Shown one piece after another: positions 36,445-47,935 of a stretch of 64,000 nt of DNA. The notes beneath the pieces are model-generated. The model saw only the letters and a program-made list of their open reading frames with translations, made no database searches and was not told the DNA's origin. The position numbers and the translations under genes are program-made. The stretch is from Neopestalotiopsis rosae (lineage: Eukaryota > Ascomycota > Sordariomycetes > Amphisphaeriales > Sporocadaceae), in contig JALGAS010000006.1 in assembly GCA_023078685.1 (NCBI GenBank), forward strand, positions 434,001-498,000. Direction: 5' to 3'. The stretch's first letter is position 1. Every line of letters starts with the position of its first letter.

Positions 36445-37223
36445 TTTCAACAATTTAAAAGAAGAAGTTTTTTTTAGTTCAGTGCATGTAAATTTGTAGT
36501 TGAGTTAATGCAGATTCGCTTTGCCCAAGATTAAGAAAAGATTGCGGCCAATTTTGGAGGGGTCCGGCGCCGGCGGAAAGAGCTTCAAAAGTCTGACCTC
36601 TACAGTACGAATGCATGCAAAGCAGCGGTAAACCTGCTTTGAATACTGTGTTGCACACTGTACATGAATCACTATACAAGCTGCATTTCTATATCTGATA
36701 GGCCCGTAAATCAATTGCGCCTTCATGAATGACAAACAATAATCTGGATTATTAAATGTTGACTGTGAGCGGGAATTCATGCATATGTTCACGATTAAGT
36801 CAACCCAGTCATGTTGTATTTAGTATGTAGCAACTATCGCATTGTGATACGAAGGGCATGATTCAACTGACCTTATCACTGGACAACGGGCCATGAGGCA
36901 ACATCAACGTCATATTAAAACAGCATGGAAATGTGCCTAGTACGGATATCATTCATTTCATTACAGATTCACAAGACACCATTCACGTATCATTTCCCCA
37001 TCTGCAAAGACAGAGGCGGGAGAAAACGTAGTAGCAATGCAAAGGATCGTATAAGAACCGTCCTCGACTGGGCATATATCAAGTCGAGCCCAGCCAGTGA
37101 GCATCAAGTCAAGAATTTAGTATGTAGTCCAACCTGCTTACTTGATTGACCCCAGGGACAGGCAATCTCAAGTGACAATGGAGAGCAAAAGACAAGATCT
37201 TTGGCAAACACCCCAAAACTTGA
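36445..37223. other. Intergenic
   Basis: Upstream region of the Yae1 gene and 3' flank of the tRNA. No coding sequence is supported. Confidence 0.55.
37215..37218 (-). terminator. RNA polymerase III terminator of the tRNA
   Basis: Four T on the tRNA strand, six bases after the discriminator position. Confidence 0.6.
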
Positions 37224-37297
37224 AACCCCATGCGAGATTCGAACCCGCGATCTTCGGCTCCGGAAACCGACGGCCTAAACCACTGGCCTAATGGGGC
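37224..37297 (-). tRNA. tRNA-Arg (anticodon CCG)
   Basis: The reverse strand folds into a complete cloverleaf. The acceptor stem pairs GCCCCAT with ATGGGGT (first pair G-U), the D stem GGCC with GGCC, the anticodon stem TCGGT with GCCGA around the loop TTCCGGA, and the T stem GCGGG with CTCGC around TTCGAAT. Anticodon CCG reads the Arg codon CGG. The A box (TAGGCCAGTGG) and B box (GGTTCGAATCT) are present; there is no intron and no encoded CCA. A TTTT Pol III stop lies at 37215-37218. Confidence 0.93.
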
Positions 37298-38940
37298 CTC
37301 TCATGCGTTGTGAAAGAATTTGTGTGTATCTGTGTTTGTTTCTGGAGTCTGAAGAAGGCATAGATCATGTGCCGTTATCTTCAAACCCGACGTCTGCCTG
37401 GCAGCTTGAGTCACAGGACTACCAAGACGAAAAGAGAGCAAACGGCGACAAGGAGGGAAACGGCTAGTCTGGTCAGTTGACCGACTCTTTGAAATGTTGG
37501 AACGGAATGATAAAGGGCAGGATCGAACTGTCAGTGTCAAGCCGGTCGAGAAGATTGCTCCTTCCTTTGACAAGCAAATTCTAAACCTCAACACCCCTGA
37601 TTGGCAGTAATGAGAAGAGGATCATTGGCTTTTTAGATTGCTGTTGGCGTACTTCTCCGTGCCCTTTATTGTTCAGATGCCTGCAATGGCGAGAAGGATA
37701 AAATTGTAATCGTATGAGCATTCGTGTTATTCATGCACCATGGAGAATACTCAATTCTTTCGATTCTCTTGATACATAATGGTCTCCCAATCTGCGAGGC
37801 AGGAAATAAGTCTAGAGGACTATCATATGTACTGTCGTGACTCTGGATTCTTTTACTTTTACTCCTGTATGGATGATTGACTTGACCAGACAAGCAAGCT
37901 CGCCATCCCCATGACTGTCTGCTATTCCAAGATGTCAACATGACACATTAACACCACCGATAATCTAGACATCACAATTTCCAATTTGACTCACGATGAG
38001 CCTTTGTGTTGAAGCCAAGACTATATGATTAACTTATAGTGCAAGATGATCTAAGAAATGGTTACAGGCTCGACCAATGGCTTGTGCGCTAGGCCAGACC
38101 ACATATCAATTGCAGACAGTAAGACCAGTCAATGCATGTCAAATTGTATACTCAAACAAAACACGTCCGCACTCGGATGTATACACTTCTGTTATTTGGG
38201 ATCCGATAAAGCGATGTCATCTTATCCTGAAGGTGACTGCATACCGCCAAGCAGGCATCTGAACCAGGGGCATCGCCTTGATAATGGATGACGCCAATGC
38301 AAAGACCGGGGTAAAATCAAATTGGCGCTCGTCATTGGGTGTGTGTTTACCTTTCAATTCCCAACAATCTTCACCATTTTGCTCTGATATGCGGCATCGC
38401 TTTCAGGTCCCCCCAAGCCAAAATAACCCCAGTTCACATTAAGCTCCAAATTCCCAAGAAACCCCCTCCCCCTTGCCCCGCGATAAGATCCCTACACAAC
38501 GGCGGCCGATCCTACTCGATACTGGGATTGGAAGGTAAGCCCGCAGTGCTCTGAAGGTCAATGACGCTCACTATTCCGCGTGGTATCTCTTCTGTCCAGA
38601 CAAAGGACGGGGAGTAATCTATCTCGCTCCCGCTATATCACAGCCTCGGGTGCTGGATGCCGAGCTGCAAGGCTCGTATATAAAGTATACCATGTTTGGC
38701 GCAGGCTGGAGCCAAGACTTTGCGCCAGCATGTTGTCAGTATATGAATGCAGACGGACCAGCCCTGCTGCAACCTGCCGATCTGTAAGTATTCTCGTTAC
38801 ATTGTTCAAGTGTCCCGTATTCGACCTTGACAAGTCGAGGGCTGAGGGGCGTTGTAAATCCCAATTTCTCTTCTGAAAATTAACTTTTTGCAAACAGCCA
38901 ATACAATCAAGCCCAATTGAGTGGTTTTGATTACTTCAAA
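37298..38940. other. Intergenic upstream of the amidase
   Basis: 1.6 kb with no supported gene. Small frames at 38339-38876 have no family features. The last few hundred bases serve as the amidase promoter. Confidence 0.55.
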
Positions 38941-40626
38941 ATGGTGTCCCTCAAGACGTACTGCACTTTGGCCCTGTCGGCCTTTTCCGTCGCATTCTCG
39001 TCGGCATCATCATGCACAAACTCGAGCACGTCCATCGGCGGCAAGCCGTTCCCGCCCCTGATTGAGGCGACGCTCGAGGATCTCGTGTCGGGTCTCGAGT
39101 CGGGCCAGTTCACGAGCGTGGACCTCGTCAACGCCTACACGGCGCGCATCCTCGAGGTCAACGCGACCCTCCGGATGGTGACGTACCTGAACCCGGACGC
39201 CCTGGCCATCGCCGCCGAGGCCGACGCGCTCCGGGCCAGCGGCACGATCCTGGGCCCCCTGCACGGCGTCCCGCTCCTGATCAAGAACAACATTGCCACC
39301 AACGACTCGCAGCCCAACACGGCGGGCTCGTACGCCCTAGTGGGCGCCCAGGTGCCCTCGGACAGCACCGTCGCCGCAAAGCTGCGCCAGGCCGGGGCCG
39401 TCCTGCTGGGCAAGGCCAACCTGTCCCAGTGGGCCAACTGGCGCAGCGACAACACCAGCAACGGGTGGACGGCCGACGGGGGGCAGACCGAGGCGGCCTA
39501 CTACCCACACCAAGACCCCTCGGGCTCCAGCTCGGGCAGCGGCGTGTCCAGCGCCCTGGGCCTCGCGCTCGCGGCCCTGGGCACCGAGACGGACGGCTCC
39601 ATCGTCTCCCCCTCGAGCGTCAACAACCTCGTGGGCATCAAGCCCAGCGTCGGCCTCACGTCGCGCCACCTCGTGGTCCCCATCTCGGAACACCAGGACA
39701 CGGTGGGGCCCATGGCCCGGACCGTCAAGGACGCCGCCTACATCCTCTCGGCCATTGCCGGGCCGGACCCCAACGACAACTACACCAGCGCCATACCCTT
39801 TGACACGATTCCCGACTACGCGGCCGCCTGCGACTACTTTGCTCTGCAGGGAAGCCGCATCGGTATCCCTCGCAACGTCTTTGACATCACGGGTGCCGAG
39901 GAGCAGTACGGCGCCGTGGTGGCCGCCTTCAACGCCTCGCTCGACGTGTTCCGCGAGGCCGGCGCCGAGGTCGTGGACGACATATTCCTGCCCGGGTGGG
40001 AGGTGCTCGCGTCGTCCGACTTTGAGCTCAACGTGCTAAAGGCCGACTTCATCGTCAACCTGGCCGCCTACCTGGCCGCGCTGACGGCCAATCCGACGGG
40101 GGTGACCGACCTCGAGCAGCTCCAGGCCTTTACCCAGGCCTTCCCCGCCGAGGACTGGCCGGAGCGCGACACGGACATCTGGCAGTCGGCCCTCGACCTC
40201 GGCTACGACAATACGAGCCCCGAGTTCTGGTCAAACTACACGGCGGACCTGTACTACGGCGGGCCCCTCGGCCTCACGGGCGCGCTGGCCAACTACTCGC
40301 TCGACGCCCTCATCATCCCCACCACCTTTGCCTCGACCCTGGCCGCCGTCATCGGCGCGCCCATCGTCACGGTGCCCCTGGGTAAATTTCCCGACAACCA
40401 GACCGTCATCCCCAACTCGTTTGGCAACCTCGTCGACACGGCGCCCAACGTGCCCTTTGGCATCTCCTTCCTGGGCGAGCGCTTCAGCGAGGAGAAGCTG
40501 ATCGGGCTCGCCTACGCCTTTGAGCAGCGGACGCTGGTGCGGAATACCATCAAGCCGTACCTACAGCCCACGACGGAGCTCGTGGATGTTGTGGAAAAGA
40601 GGAAGAGACTTGCCAAGAAGTTGTAG
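38941..40626 (+). CDS. Secreted amidase-signature (AS) family hydrolase
   Basis: A single exon of 561 residues from ATG at 38941. A signal peptide of about 22 residues (MVSLKTYCTLALSAFSVAF onward) precedes the AS fold. The Ser-Ser-Lys triad is visible: Lys115 in PLLIKNNI, the cis-Ser within GSSSGSG (about 196-198) and the nucleophile Ser220 in GTETDGSI. LHGVPLLIKNN and the downstream DTVGPMARTVKDAAYIL block are family hallmarks. It should hydrolyse amide or related bonds outside the cell or in the secretory pathway; the substrate cannot be told. Several N-glycosylation sequons (NSS, NAT, NYT) fit secretion. The gene is markedly GC-rich compared with its flanks. The C-terminal tripeptide KKL resembles a weak peroxisomal signal but conflicts with the signal peptide. 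Confidence 0.9.
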   Translation: MVSLKTYCTLALSAFSVAFSSASSCTNSSTSIGGKPFPPLIEATLEDLVSGLESGQFTSVDLVNAYTARILEVNATLRMVTYLNPDALAIAAEADALRASGTILGPLHGVPLLIKNNIATNDSQPNTAGSYALVGAQVPSDSTVAAKLRQAGAVLLGKANLSQWANWRSDNTSNGWTADGGQTEAAYYPHQDPSGSSSGSGVSSALGLALAALGTETDGSIVSPSSVNNLVGIKPSVGLTSRHLVVPISEHQDTVGPMARTVKDAAYILSAIAGPDPNDNYTSAIPFDTIPDYAAACDYFALQGSRIGIPRNVFDITGAEEQYGAVVAAFNASLDVFREAGAEVVDDIFLPGWEVLASSDFELNVLKADFIVNLAAYLAALTANPTGVTDLEQLQAFTQAFPAEDWPERDTDIWQSALDLGYDNTSPEFWSNYTADLYYGGPLGLTGALANYSLDALIIPTTFASTLAAVIGAPIVTVPLGKFPDNQTVIPNSFGNLVDTAPNVPFGISFLGERFSEEKLIGLAYAFEQRTLVRNTIKPYLQPTTELVDVVEKRKRLAKKL

Positions 40627-41005
40627 TTTCACAGTGTGTGCTTGTACATGATTTTATTTGAATACACGTGCCGTTCAATTCAACTTGTGAGGAATGATAC
40701 GTGACAGGATCAGAAATTGATTACTCAAGAGACCCGTAGAATCATTAGCAAAGCCTCTATCGAAAAGCCGCCATATCCCGTGCTTGCCTTTCGTGCTTCT
40801 TTGCAGAATTGAAGAACGCTACTTGAGTGTCTCCCAATGATCTTTCTTCGTGAGCACAACCCTGGATATGTACGAGCACAGCAGGATCTCCGGGGGTGTC
40901 ACTCGAGCAAAGTCCAACAGCTCTCAAGTCCTGCTATCGACGAGTCACTGCTCCGATATCCTCTCAGACTAGGTTCTCCTCGGTGACGACCAAGTTGGGA
41001 CATCT
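40627..41005. other. Convergent 3' region
   Basis: 379 bp between the convergent amidase and HSK3 genes; nothing else is recognisable. Confidence 0.6.
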
Positions 41006-41616
41006 TCACTTCTGCGGTGGCTGCTCCTTCACAGACTCCTCGCCCAATACCTTACTCGCAGCCATGAACCTATCCAACGAAACAGAAACAAGTCAGTAAA
41101 GCCCCTTGGTTTTGCCCCGAACATATGCTTGTTTCTTGGCTTCATGATATAAAAGCAAACAGGGTGCAAGAATACACGTTGATTACGGATCCGGAAATGA
41201 AGAAAACAACAGCAGAAATGGGCACGCAATCTTAGAGAAAAGTAAACTTACATGCCGCCGTGCCAGGCACCGAGGCCCCTCATAGCTTCAGCCTGAACGG
41301 CCGTCATGCGGAGCAAATTCTCAGTATCGGACAAGTTGGAAGACAGCTGTGCAAGCTGTGAATGAAGGTGTGCCTTGATGATGGGGGTGAAGAGTGTCAG
41401 TCAAGGTTTTGTAATAATACCACAAGATAGCACCAAAACCGAGAAGGCAAGGCACAGAGATAAAAAGAGGGATATATGGAGAGAGAGAAAGAGGAAGGAT
41501 ATATAACTTACTAGTTGACGAGCCTTGACGGCGCCTCCTGAGCCGGAAGAGCCCTGTGGTGCCATGGACGGTCTGGCCATGGGTCCTGACCCAAAGTTGG
41601 TGCTTCTCGTCGCCAT
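41006..41616 (-). CDS. HSK3: DASH complex subunit Hsk3
   Basis: Three small exons (41512-41616, 41252-41373, 41006-41069) with GTAAGT..AAG (138 nt) and GTAAGT..TAG (182 nt) introns give 96 residues. The middle exon encodes the family core, HLHSQLAQLSSNLSDTENLL followed by RMTAVQAEAMRGLGAWHGG, and the last exon continues with MFMAASKVLG. Hsk3 is a small coiled-coil subunit of the DASH/Dam1 ring that couples kinetochores to microtubule ends. The N-terminus is Ser/Gly/Pro-rich. The gene is easy to miss because no single frame is longer than about 35 codons of real protein. All splice joins keep phase. Confidence 0.9.
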
Positions 41617-43562
41617 CTTTGCTTTCTTTTCTTTTTATATCATGAGCTCTCCTTGTTTTCTCCGGAATGATGCCTCGGCCGAGATCAATGAGATACAGAT
41701 GAGAATGACCAGGTGTGTGCTTGGCGCGTGCCCAGATGTAGCCTCTGCAGTTTAGGTGAAAGATTGCGCAATATCCCGTCTCTCCAATAGCCGTGAATGG
41801 AGTACACTCGGCGAACAGAACCTCAATGCGTTTTTCTAATTCGCTCGGTCAAAAGCAGCCCGGTGCCAATTCAATGCCGGTTCTCTTCCGGCGTCGTCGT
41901 TGGGTGCGCGGACAAGTTGATGTTGTTTGTTGACTAAATGCGGCTCCACGCGCAATGTAAGTAATCAAGTGTCCATGGGCCGTGTTCAGCTTGCGGGGCG
42001 GGGCGGACAGCGCTATAACCCACTGGAGCCGCCAAATCACGGCGGCTTGTTAACTGGACTTTAACCACGTCACCCAGCCTGCCAGGTCTCTTAGCTGCTA
42101 ATCATTTGAATAGAGTAGTTGCACTGACATGTCTAGATTCGTGTACAATATATCTCTAACATAACCGCCTCACCCACCTTGAACCCTCAAATGGTAGACC
42201 TTTATTGCCCAGCAAAGTACGAAGGCTAAAGATAATACCGCCTTGTCATTGTTTGAGATGAAAAGTACGAGACAGGTTTTTTGATGAATCACAATTAGAC
42301 CAAGAAAGGAAAAGTTGCATCAGGTTCACTTCATCGTATTCTCTCTATGTTGCGTCGCGAATAAGGGGCCTCTCATTAACGTCTGCCCTACTTGTCTGTT
42401 CGTCACTCAAATAGTCTCTATTGCCTTATGACAGACTCGAGCTTCCCACCGGTGTTTGCTCTGTCCCGGGGAATCCCACTCTGCTCATCGTGTCTTCTCC
42501 TCTGCGGAAACGCAATATCCTTGCTCGCCCGCGCTTCTTCTCTTCTACCCGCCCATCTTAGCCAGAGTGCAGGCCTCAGTCGTATGCCAGCTTTTGTGAT
42601 AAATGAAAAATAAAGGAAAACAGCAATATTAAGACTAAAATCCAGAAATGATATTGAGGCAAGGAAAATAACAGGTCCCGCGGACCTTTCGTGTGTGCGA
42701 TATTGGTGTGGCCTCAGGACCATCTCCTTCTATTAATCCTTTCATGGCATTGAGGCCGCCGGTTGTATTTCAACCCGATGCTGTCAAGAACACGATGGTG
42801 TGTATCAGGCCAGATCATGACTGCCTCAAGCTTTCTCGTCTATTGTCGTAAAACATTTGGGTTCGCTGCCCTTGAGTTCGGCAGAGAAAGTTGGTATTCG
42901 ACTAGTGTTCCATGGCGGTGGCGGAGAGTCGGGGGATGAAGAAAAAGTTTCGAATGTGAGGGACAAGGAAATTCGTGACAGAGATTTGTGCACGTCTTTG
43001 GTGGTCGTGATGTTGTGATGTAAATAGGTGGGCATAGCTGTTGCATCATCCGCTTGCGTGCCAGACTAGTAGCACGGTTGTGAATCATGAAACCGCAATG
43101 CTGCACCTCAGTCATAAGTGTCGCCCGAGGATCAATTAATCCAGTGCTCGTGACATGGTTCGAGAGCCGTCAGAAGAATTCGTGTGTGTGCTGAAATACG
43201 ACAGACGCCCGCCGCAACCCAATGCAATATTACAGAAGAGAATAATACCTGCTCGTCGTTCCAAGTGCTATGTACGTGAGCTTCCATTTGCGACGGAGCC
43301 AACTAAGATTATGTGTTATGTCGTAGAAAGTGATAACCAAGTTGCCGTTCTAGTCCTTGTTGTATACATGATCTGCACCGTGCAGACGCCGCCCCGAGAC
43401 GGTAAAACTACAGTCTTCATGTCAATAGTCCACGTCGAGTGATGGTGAGAATCACTCGACCTATCGCACAAGTAGATACCCACTGGTTGTGACCAGCCAG
43501 GAACATTGATACATCTCGAGTTCTGGTCTGGTCAATGGCGGTCTTTGGGGCTATTGGCGTCC
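41617..43562. other. Intergenic
   Basis: 1.95 kb between the HSK3 start and the 3' end of the ketopantoate-reductase-like gene. No frame with family features is present. Confidence 0.55.
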
Positions 43563-45975
43563 TTACTGGACACCAATGGCGACCTGGGGGCCGAGACTGC
43601 TCTGGCTACTATGCGCAGAGGGTTCAGACTCGGTGTTGGTGGAATCACCACTCCCCGCGCTAGCGCTCGCACTGCCGGTCAGACTGCGTACGTTCTTGGC
43701 TCTGGGTGGTTGGAGGGAGCTCACCCCGACACGTTGTTCTACCTGCTGTGGTGCGACGGAGTTTCCTTGCCCGGGAGGGTACCTAGGAACCGGTTGCCTA
43801 ACTCCGTTGGGAGGCGACGGGCGCCCCTGAGGACCGCCTGGTCCAGCATATCCGTTTGGAGGGGAGGGTCGACCATTGCCTCCCCGGATCGATGGGCTGT
43901 ATGGGTTTCCAGGCGATTGACTAGCACGCCTTGGATAAGGGCCGCCCATGCCCCCAGGTCCGTTGAGTTGGTCAAGATGCTGAGCAGTCAGTGAGTTCGC
44001 TCTGGAATTGGCTGCGTGGTGCATTTGCCCGCGGTCGACGTTGCCGTAGCGGTTGGAGGAGTAGCCGAGAAGCGGGTCGTCCAGAATATTGCTGTGCAAG
44101 TTGGGCACCGAGTTGTTCATAATCTGACTCGAGCGGTTTCTGCCAAAGGATGGCCGACCCCATCTGCTATTGCGCGCTGGGGGCGCACCACTTGCAGATC
44201 CCATCTCAGGATCGTTCCTTATCTGACTCTGACTAGGAGCCTTGATACGGTTTTTCCTGGATGTCATGCTCATCATGTCAACCTTGTCGGGATCAACTGA
44301 AGGCGTAACTAAGGCGTCGGGGTCGAAGTAATCGCCTTCCTCATCATCGTCGTCGTCATACATTCCGCCGGCGGCACGAGGGGGAGGGCGACGTCTGGGG
44401 CCGGGTCCCGGTCCAGGAGGCCCGTTGCGCCTCATGCGCATTTCTTGCTCCTTGAGAGCCATTTCCCGCTGTCGCAACTGCAATTCTCTCTCACGAATGT
44501 CGAGGTCCCCTCCGTTCTCAAGGGGGAAACCACCATCACCGCCTTCGGGAATGTCATCGTATAGTACCAAGTGGCTGAATTCGCCGAGGTCTGTCTCTTC
44601 CATCGATCCACGTCGCGACGGTTGCCGGGATCCTGGGCCATACTGACCCGAAGGGCCTCTGAAGCCATTAGGACCATTGGGGGGAGGGCGTCGCATGCCT
44701 GGAGGAGGACCACTGAAATTGGATGAGTTCCGAGGGCGTGCCCTGCCCATTCCGTTGGGTACTCCGTTAGAGACACTGCGCGGCGGTCCATTAGACGACA
44801 TCCGCGGGCCAGGCATTGGTCCGGAAGGCGAGCCATGAGGCGGAGGTCCTCCGTTCATCTCCTTGGGCCGCGACTGATTGACCACGTTCAAGTGGTGGAA
44901 AACAGCATAGAGTGTCTCGATGCGTGGCAGGCTAATGTTGGCAGCCTTTGCAAGCTTGATCGGCGATCCCAGATACGTTTCTACTTCCATCGGCCGGCGT
45001 GCGACATAGTCCTGCCACATAATGCTGCTCTCCTGTGCTTGGCACTGCTCCTTGATGGTGTTCTCCTTGAAATCAGCGCTCAGTGTGCAGCCCTGGGTCT
45101 TGGCCAGCTCAATCAGCTCATCGATGATATCCGAAACCAATTGTCGGACACCCGTCTTTTCTAATAAAGCGGCATGCGCAGAAGTTTCGAATATGACGCT
45201 GGCAGGATGAAATGCAATCGGACTACATTGGAATCAAGTTAGTAAGTGTTGTCTCAAATGTGCTTGCCAGAGACTGTGTGACATACCCAATTACTCGCTC
45301 AAATTGCTGTTGCCGGATGTTGGACGACACTTTGCAATCTACTCTGCCGGTGCTCAATGTCATGGCGAGAGCTTGAGCCATATCTTCTTGTATCGCTGGG
45401 GGAATGTTGCTGTTCTTGTTGGCAGGTCCAACCCAAATTTCGGTCGATCCCTTGTGTTCAAATTCACTGGTTCCAATCTGAGTGATCTCGGCGTTCGAAA
45501 CGAGTGACAAGACGACGTTTGTAGGGTACCGCTCCTCAATAAGGGCTTCAATGCCCAGAGTGGCGGTTGTGTTGATTAGAATACATGTGTGCTGAGGTGT
45601 TACTACTGAGTCGATAACGGAGGCAAGGTCGTATACGTCCGGAAGAGCTTTCACGCATAGAATGACATAGTCGAAGGGGCCATCCTTGGTACTGCCAGCT
45701 TCTTCTGGTGCCCGGACGACTGAAAAATCAGACAGTTAGTATGTTTCCCTGAATGCGGACTTGGAAGAGAACGGCTCACCATGTCGAGGCTTGAAGCGCT
45801 CATTGCCAAACGAGGCAGATTTGAATGATATGCCATATTGGTGGACGGCTTCAAAGCCAGTCTTCCAGACCAACGTTACGTCGCAAGCATTGGTAGCTTG
45901 AAGTCTCCAGGACAGGAATGCGGAAACAGCATTGCCTCCGACTGTACACACCCGAATTAGCTCAGTCTCAGCCAT
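43563..45975 (-). CDS. Ketopantoate reductase-like (ApbA/PanE family, Mug72-type) protein with long disordered C-terminus
   Basis: Three exons (45780-45975, 45287-45719, 43563-45222) with introns GTGAGC..CAG (60 nt) and GTATGT..TAG (64 nt, branch site TACTAAC) give 762 residues. The first 340 or so residues resemble the ApbA/PanE dehydrogenase fold: an N-terminal Rossmann start IRVCTVGGNAVSAFLSWRL, DYVILCVKALPDV, and the C-terminal helical domain with MWQDYVARRPMEVETYLGSP, where the family keeps substrate-contact residues. It is like the fungal protein named after S. pombe mug72. The remaining 420 residues are Pro/Gly/Asn/Ser-rich and low complexity, with an Arg/Glu coiled-coil stretch (RERELQLRQREMALKEQEM) and an acidic DDDDDEEGDYF patch. 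The usual GxGxxG motif reads VGGNAV, so NADPH binding and activity are uncertain. Confidence 0.82.
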
Positions 45976-47753
45976 GGTTAGGTAAGGCAACGACACGACA
46001 CATGTGCCGGCAGCCAACTCCTTCAAGGAGCTCTAGTTGTGAAAGACTGGTAAAGAAGATTGGGAGAATGCTCGAGACAAAGGAGCTGAATAATGGTGGT
46101 TTAAGTGACTGAGGTGAAAAAGTTTCCGATATCCGAAAGGATAACAGTCTCTGGATTCTTCCCGGCGCGTATAACCAAGAAACAAGTTCACTAAAACAAG
46201 GGAAAAGGCACGCCTTGGCCAATGCGATGATTTAGGGTGGGAAGGAAAAAAATAAATAAAAATAAAAAAGATATGCAGGACGAGTGGTATGTAATTGAGG
46301 ACTCCGGGAGGAGGCGCTTAGTGATATCGGGATTAGCAGCGGCAGCGGCAGCAGTGACGGCGTAGTGTGCTGCTAGACTGCTGGCGCTGACGAGGAAGTT
46401 GGAAATTGGCCCTTACCTGAGAGAATCCTTAGTCTCGGTGTCATGGGTGCCATGATGGCTGCGGACCGTAGAAGGTCGAGATGAGAAGACTTGCCGGACG
46501 GGCGCTTGACTGGTGACGGTGCAGTCTGTGTGCGCTCTTACGACGGCGTGGGAGCGAAAGCAATGTAGCCCCCCCTGTACCACTTCGATGTGGCCGCAGA
46601 ATGGAGACCGCGGTCGACAGGCGCGGTAGTGATGCGACAAGTGGCCAGTGATTGTCACACGCCAGACCCTCCAAAGATAGCAGGGCAGATTCAGCTATTG
46701 CTTTTGCTCGAGCTTGATTGATTCGGCCGCCCTTCTCTTTTTTTTGTCCTGTGTTCTTTTCTCAGCCCAACCAACCAAACGAGTGAACTGGTTCTGCTCT
46801 CTCAAGTCCTTCCGCTTACAGAACGTCGGGAGGTGTCTTGGGAGATGCGGTTCGACCGTTCGGCAGGGCAGTAAAGTGCCGTGCAAATGGAATAGCCCGT
46901 TGGGTAATGCTGTCGGCAGCGTTGCTCTTTAGAAGGCTTTCCTTTGGTGGCGCTGAGTCGAACGGAGCGGGAGGATGACAATGAACGATGCCGTCATGCA
47001 ACAAACGGCTAGCTGTGTAGCCTTCTGCAGTCGAGTTCCACACCGGAAGCAAGTCGCAGAATTATGCTGCCTGTAAAGAAAAAAAGCCACCCCCAGAGAT
47101 GAACCAATGTAACGAACGTGGTAATAGAGATCCGAGTTGTTCTTTGGGATGGGCTTGTTCCGGGTCTGTTTTTGGCGTAGAGTGGTTATGGTACAGAGAA
47201 AGAAGGTACAGACAGTACACACTACTGAGCTCTATTTGTTCGGATTAGGGGCCGCTCGTACTATTGAAAGGTAGTCCAACTAGAAACTAGCGAAAGTCCG
47301 CAGGCGAGTAGAAGAATGAGAGTATCCGTACTCTGATGGGGTTCTTCTGTTGTCTTTAATCTTTCTCGTCACCCCGAGACTTTTGCGCAACAACGACGGT
47401 TCTTGTTTCTCTTGTTTCTCGATTCGCCCAGCACATTAGGTGAAGATTGGAAAATAGAAAAAAAGGAAACGCCCAGAAATACAAGAGACAAGAGAGCGAG
47501 GAAGAGGAAAACGAAGGGAGGAAAAAATTTCAATAGCGAGCGAGCGAGCGGATCAGACACGACGACGGTGTTGTGTGCGAGGTGGAGAGAGGTAGAGTTT
47601 GGGGCCCGTGGAAAGGACAGGACCTGAATGAACTGTGGGCGATATGTTGGTGGAACGACGGTCAGCGTGGACAGTGGGCATGCAGAGGCCTTGGAACTAG
47701 CTCCGTGCGTACGCTGGTGTCAACGACAACGTAGACAGGCTACACCACTGTGA

Positions 47754-47791
47754 GGTAAGGTAGGTAGGTACCGTAAGTAGGTACGTACATG
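47754..47791. repeat. Degenerate GTAGGTA-type repeat run
   Basis: Several copies of GGTAGGTA and GTACGTA-like units within about 38 bp. Similar short TAGG-rich runs recur at 49561-49610. Confidence 0.6.
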
Positions 47792-47909
47792 GATACCCGG
47801 GCCCAGTAACGACCCCCCAGTTCAATCGCGCAACAAGCCGCCGTCGTAGTGGAGGGCAGGTCAAGGGTAAGGTTTAGCCAGCAGGACTAGGGGGGTGGGA
47901 AGCTAAGCA

Positions 47910-47935
47910 GATGCTGGATGCTGGATGCTGGATGC
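47910..47935. repeat. Short tandem repeat, ATGCTGG unit
   Basis: Three and a half copies of a 7-bp unit ATGCTGG in a row; non-coding. Confidence 0.7.
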
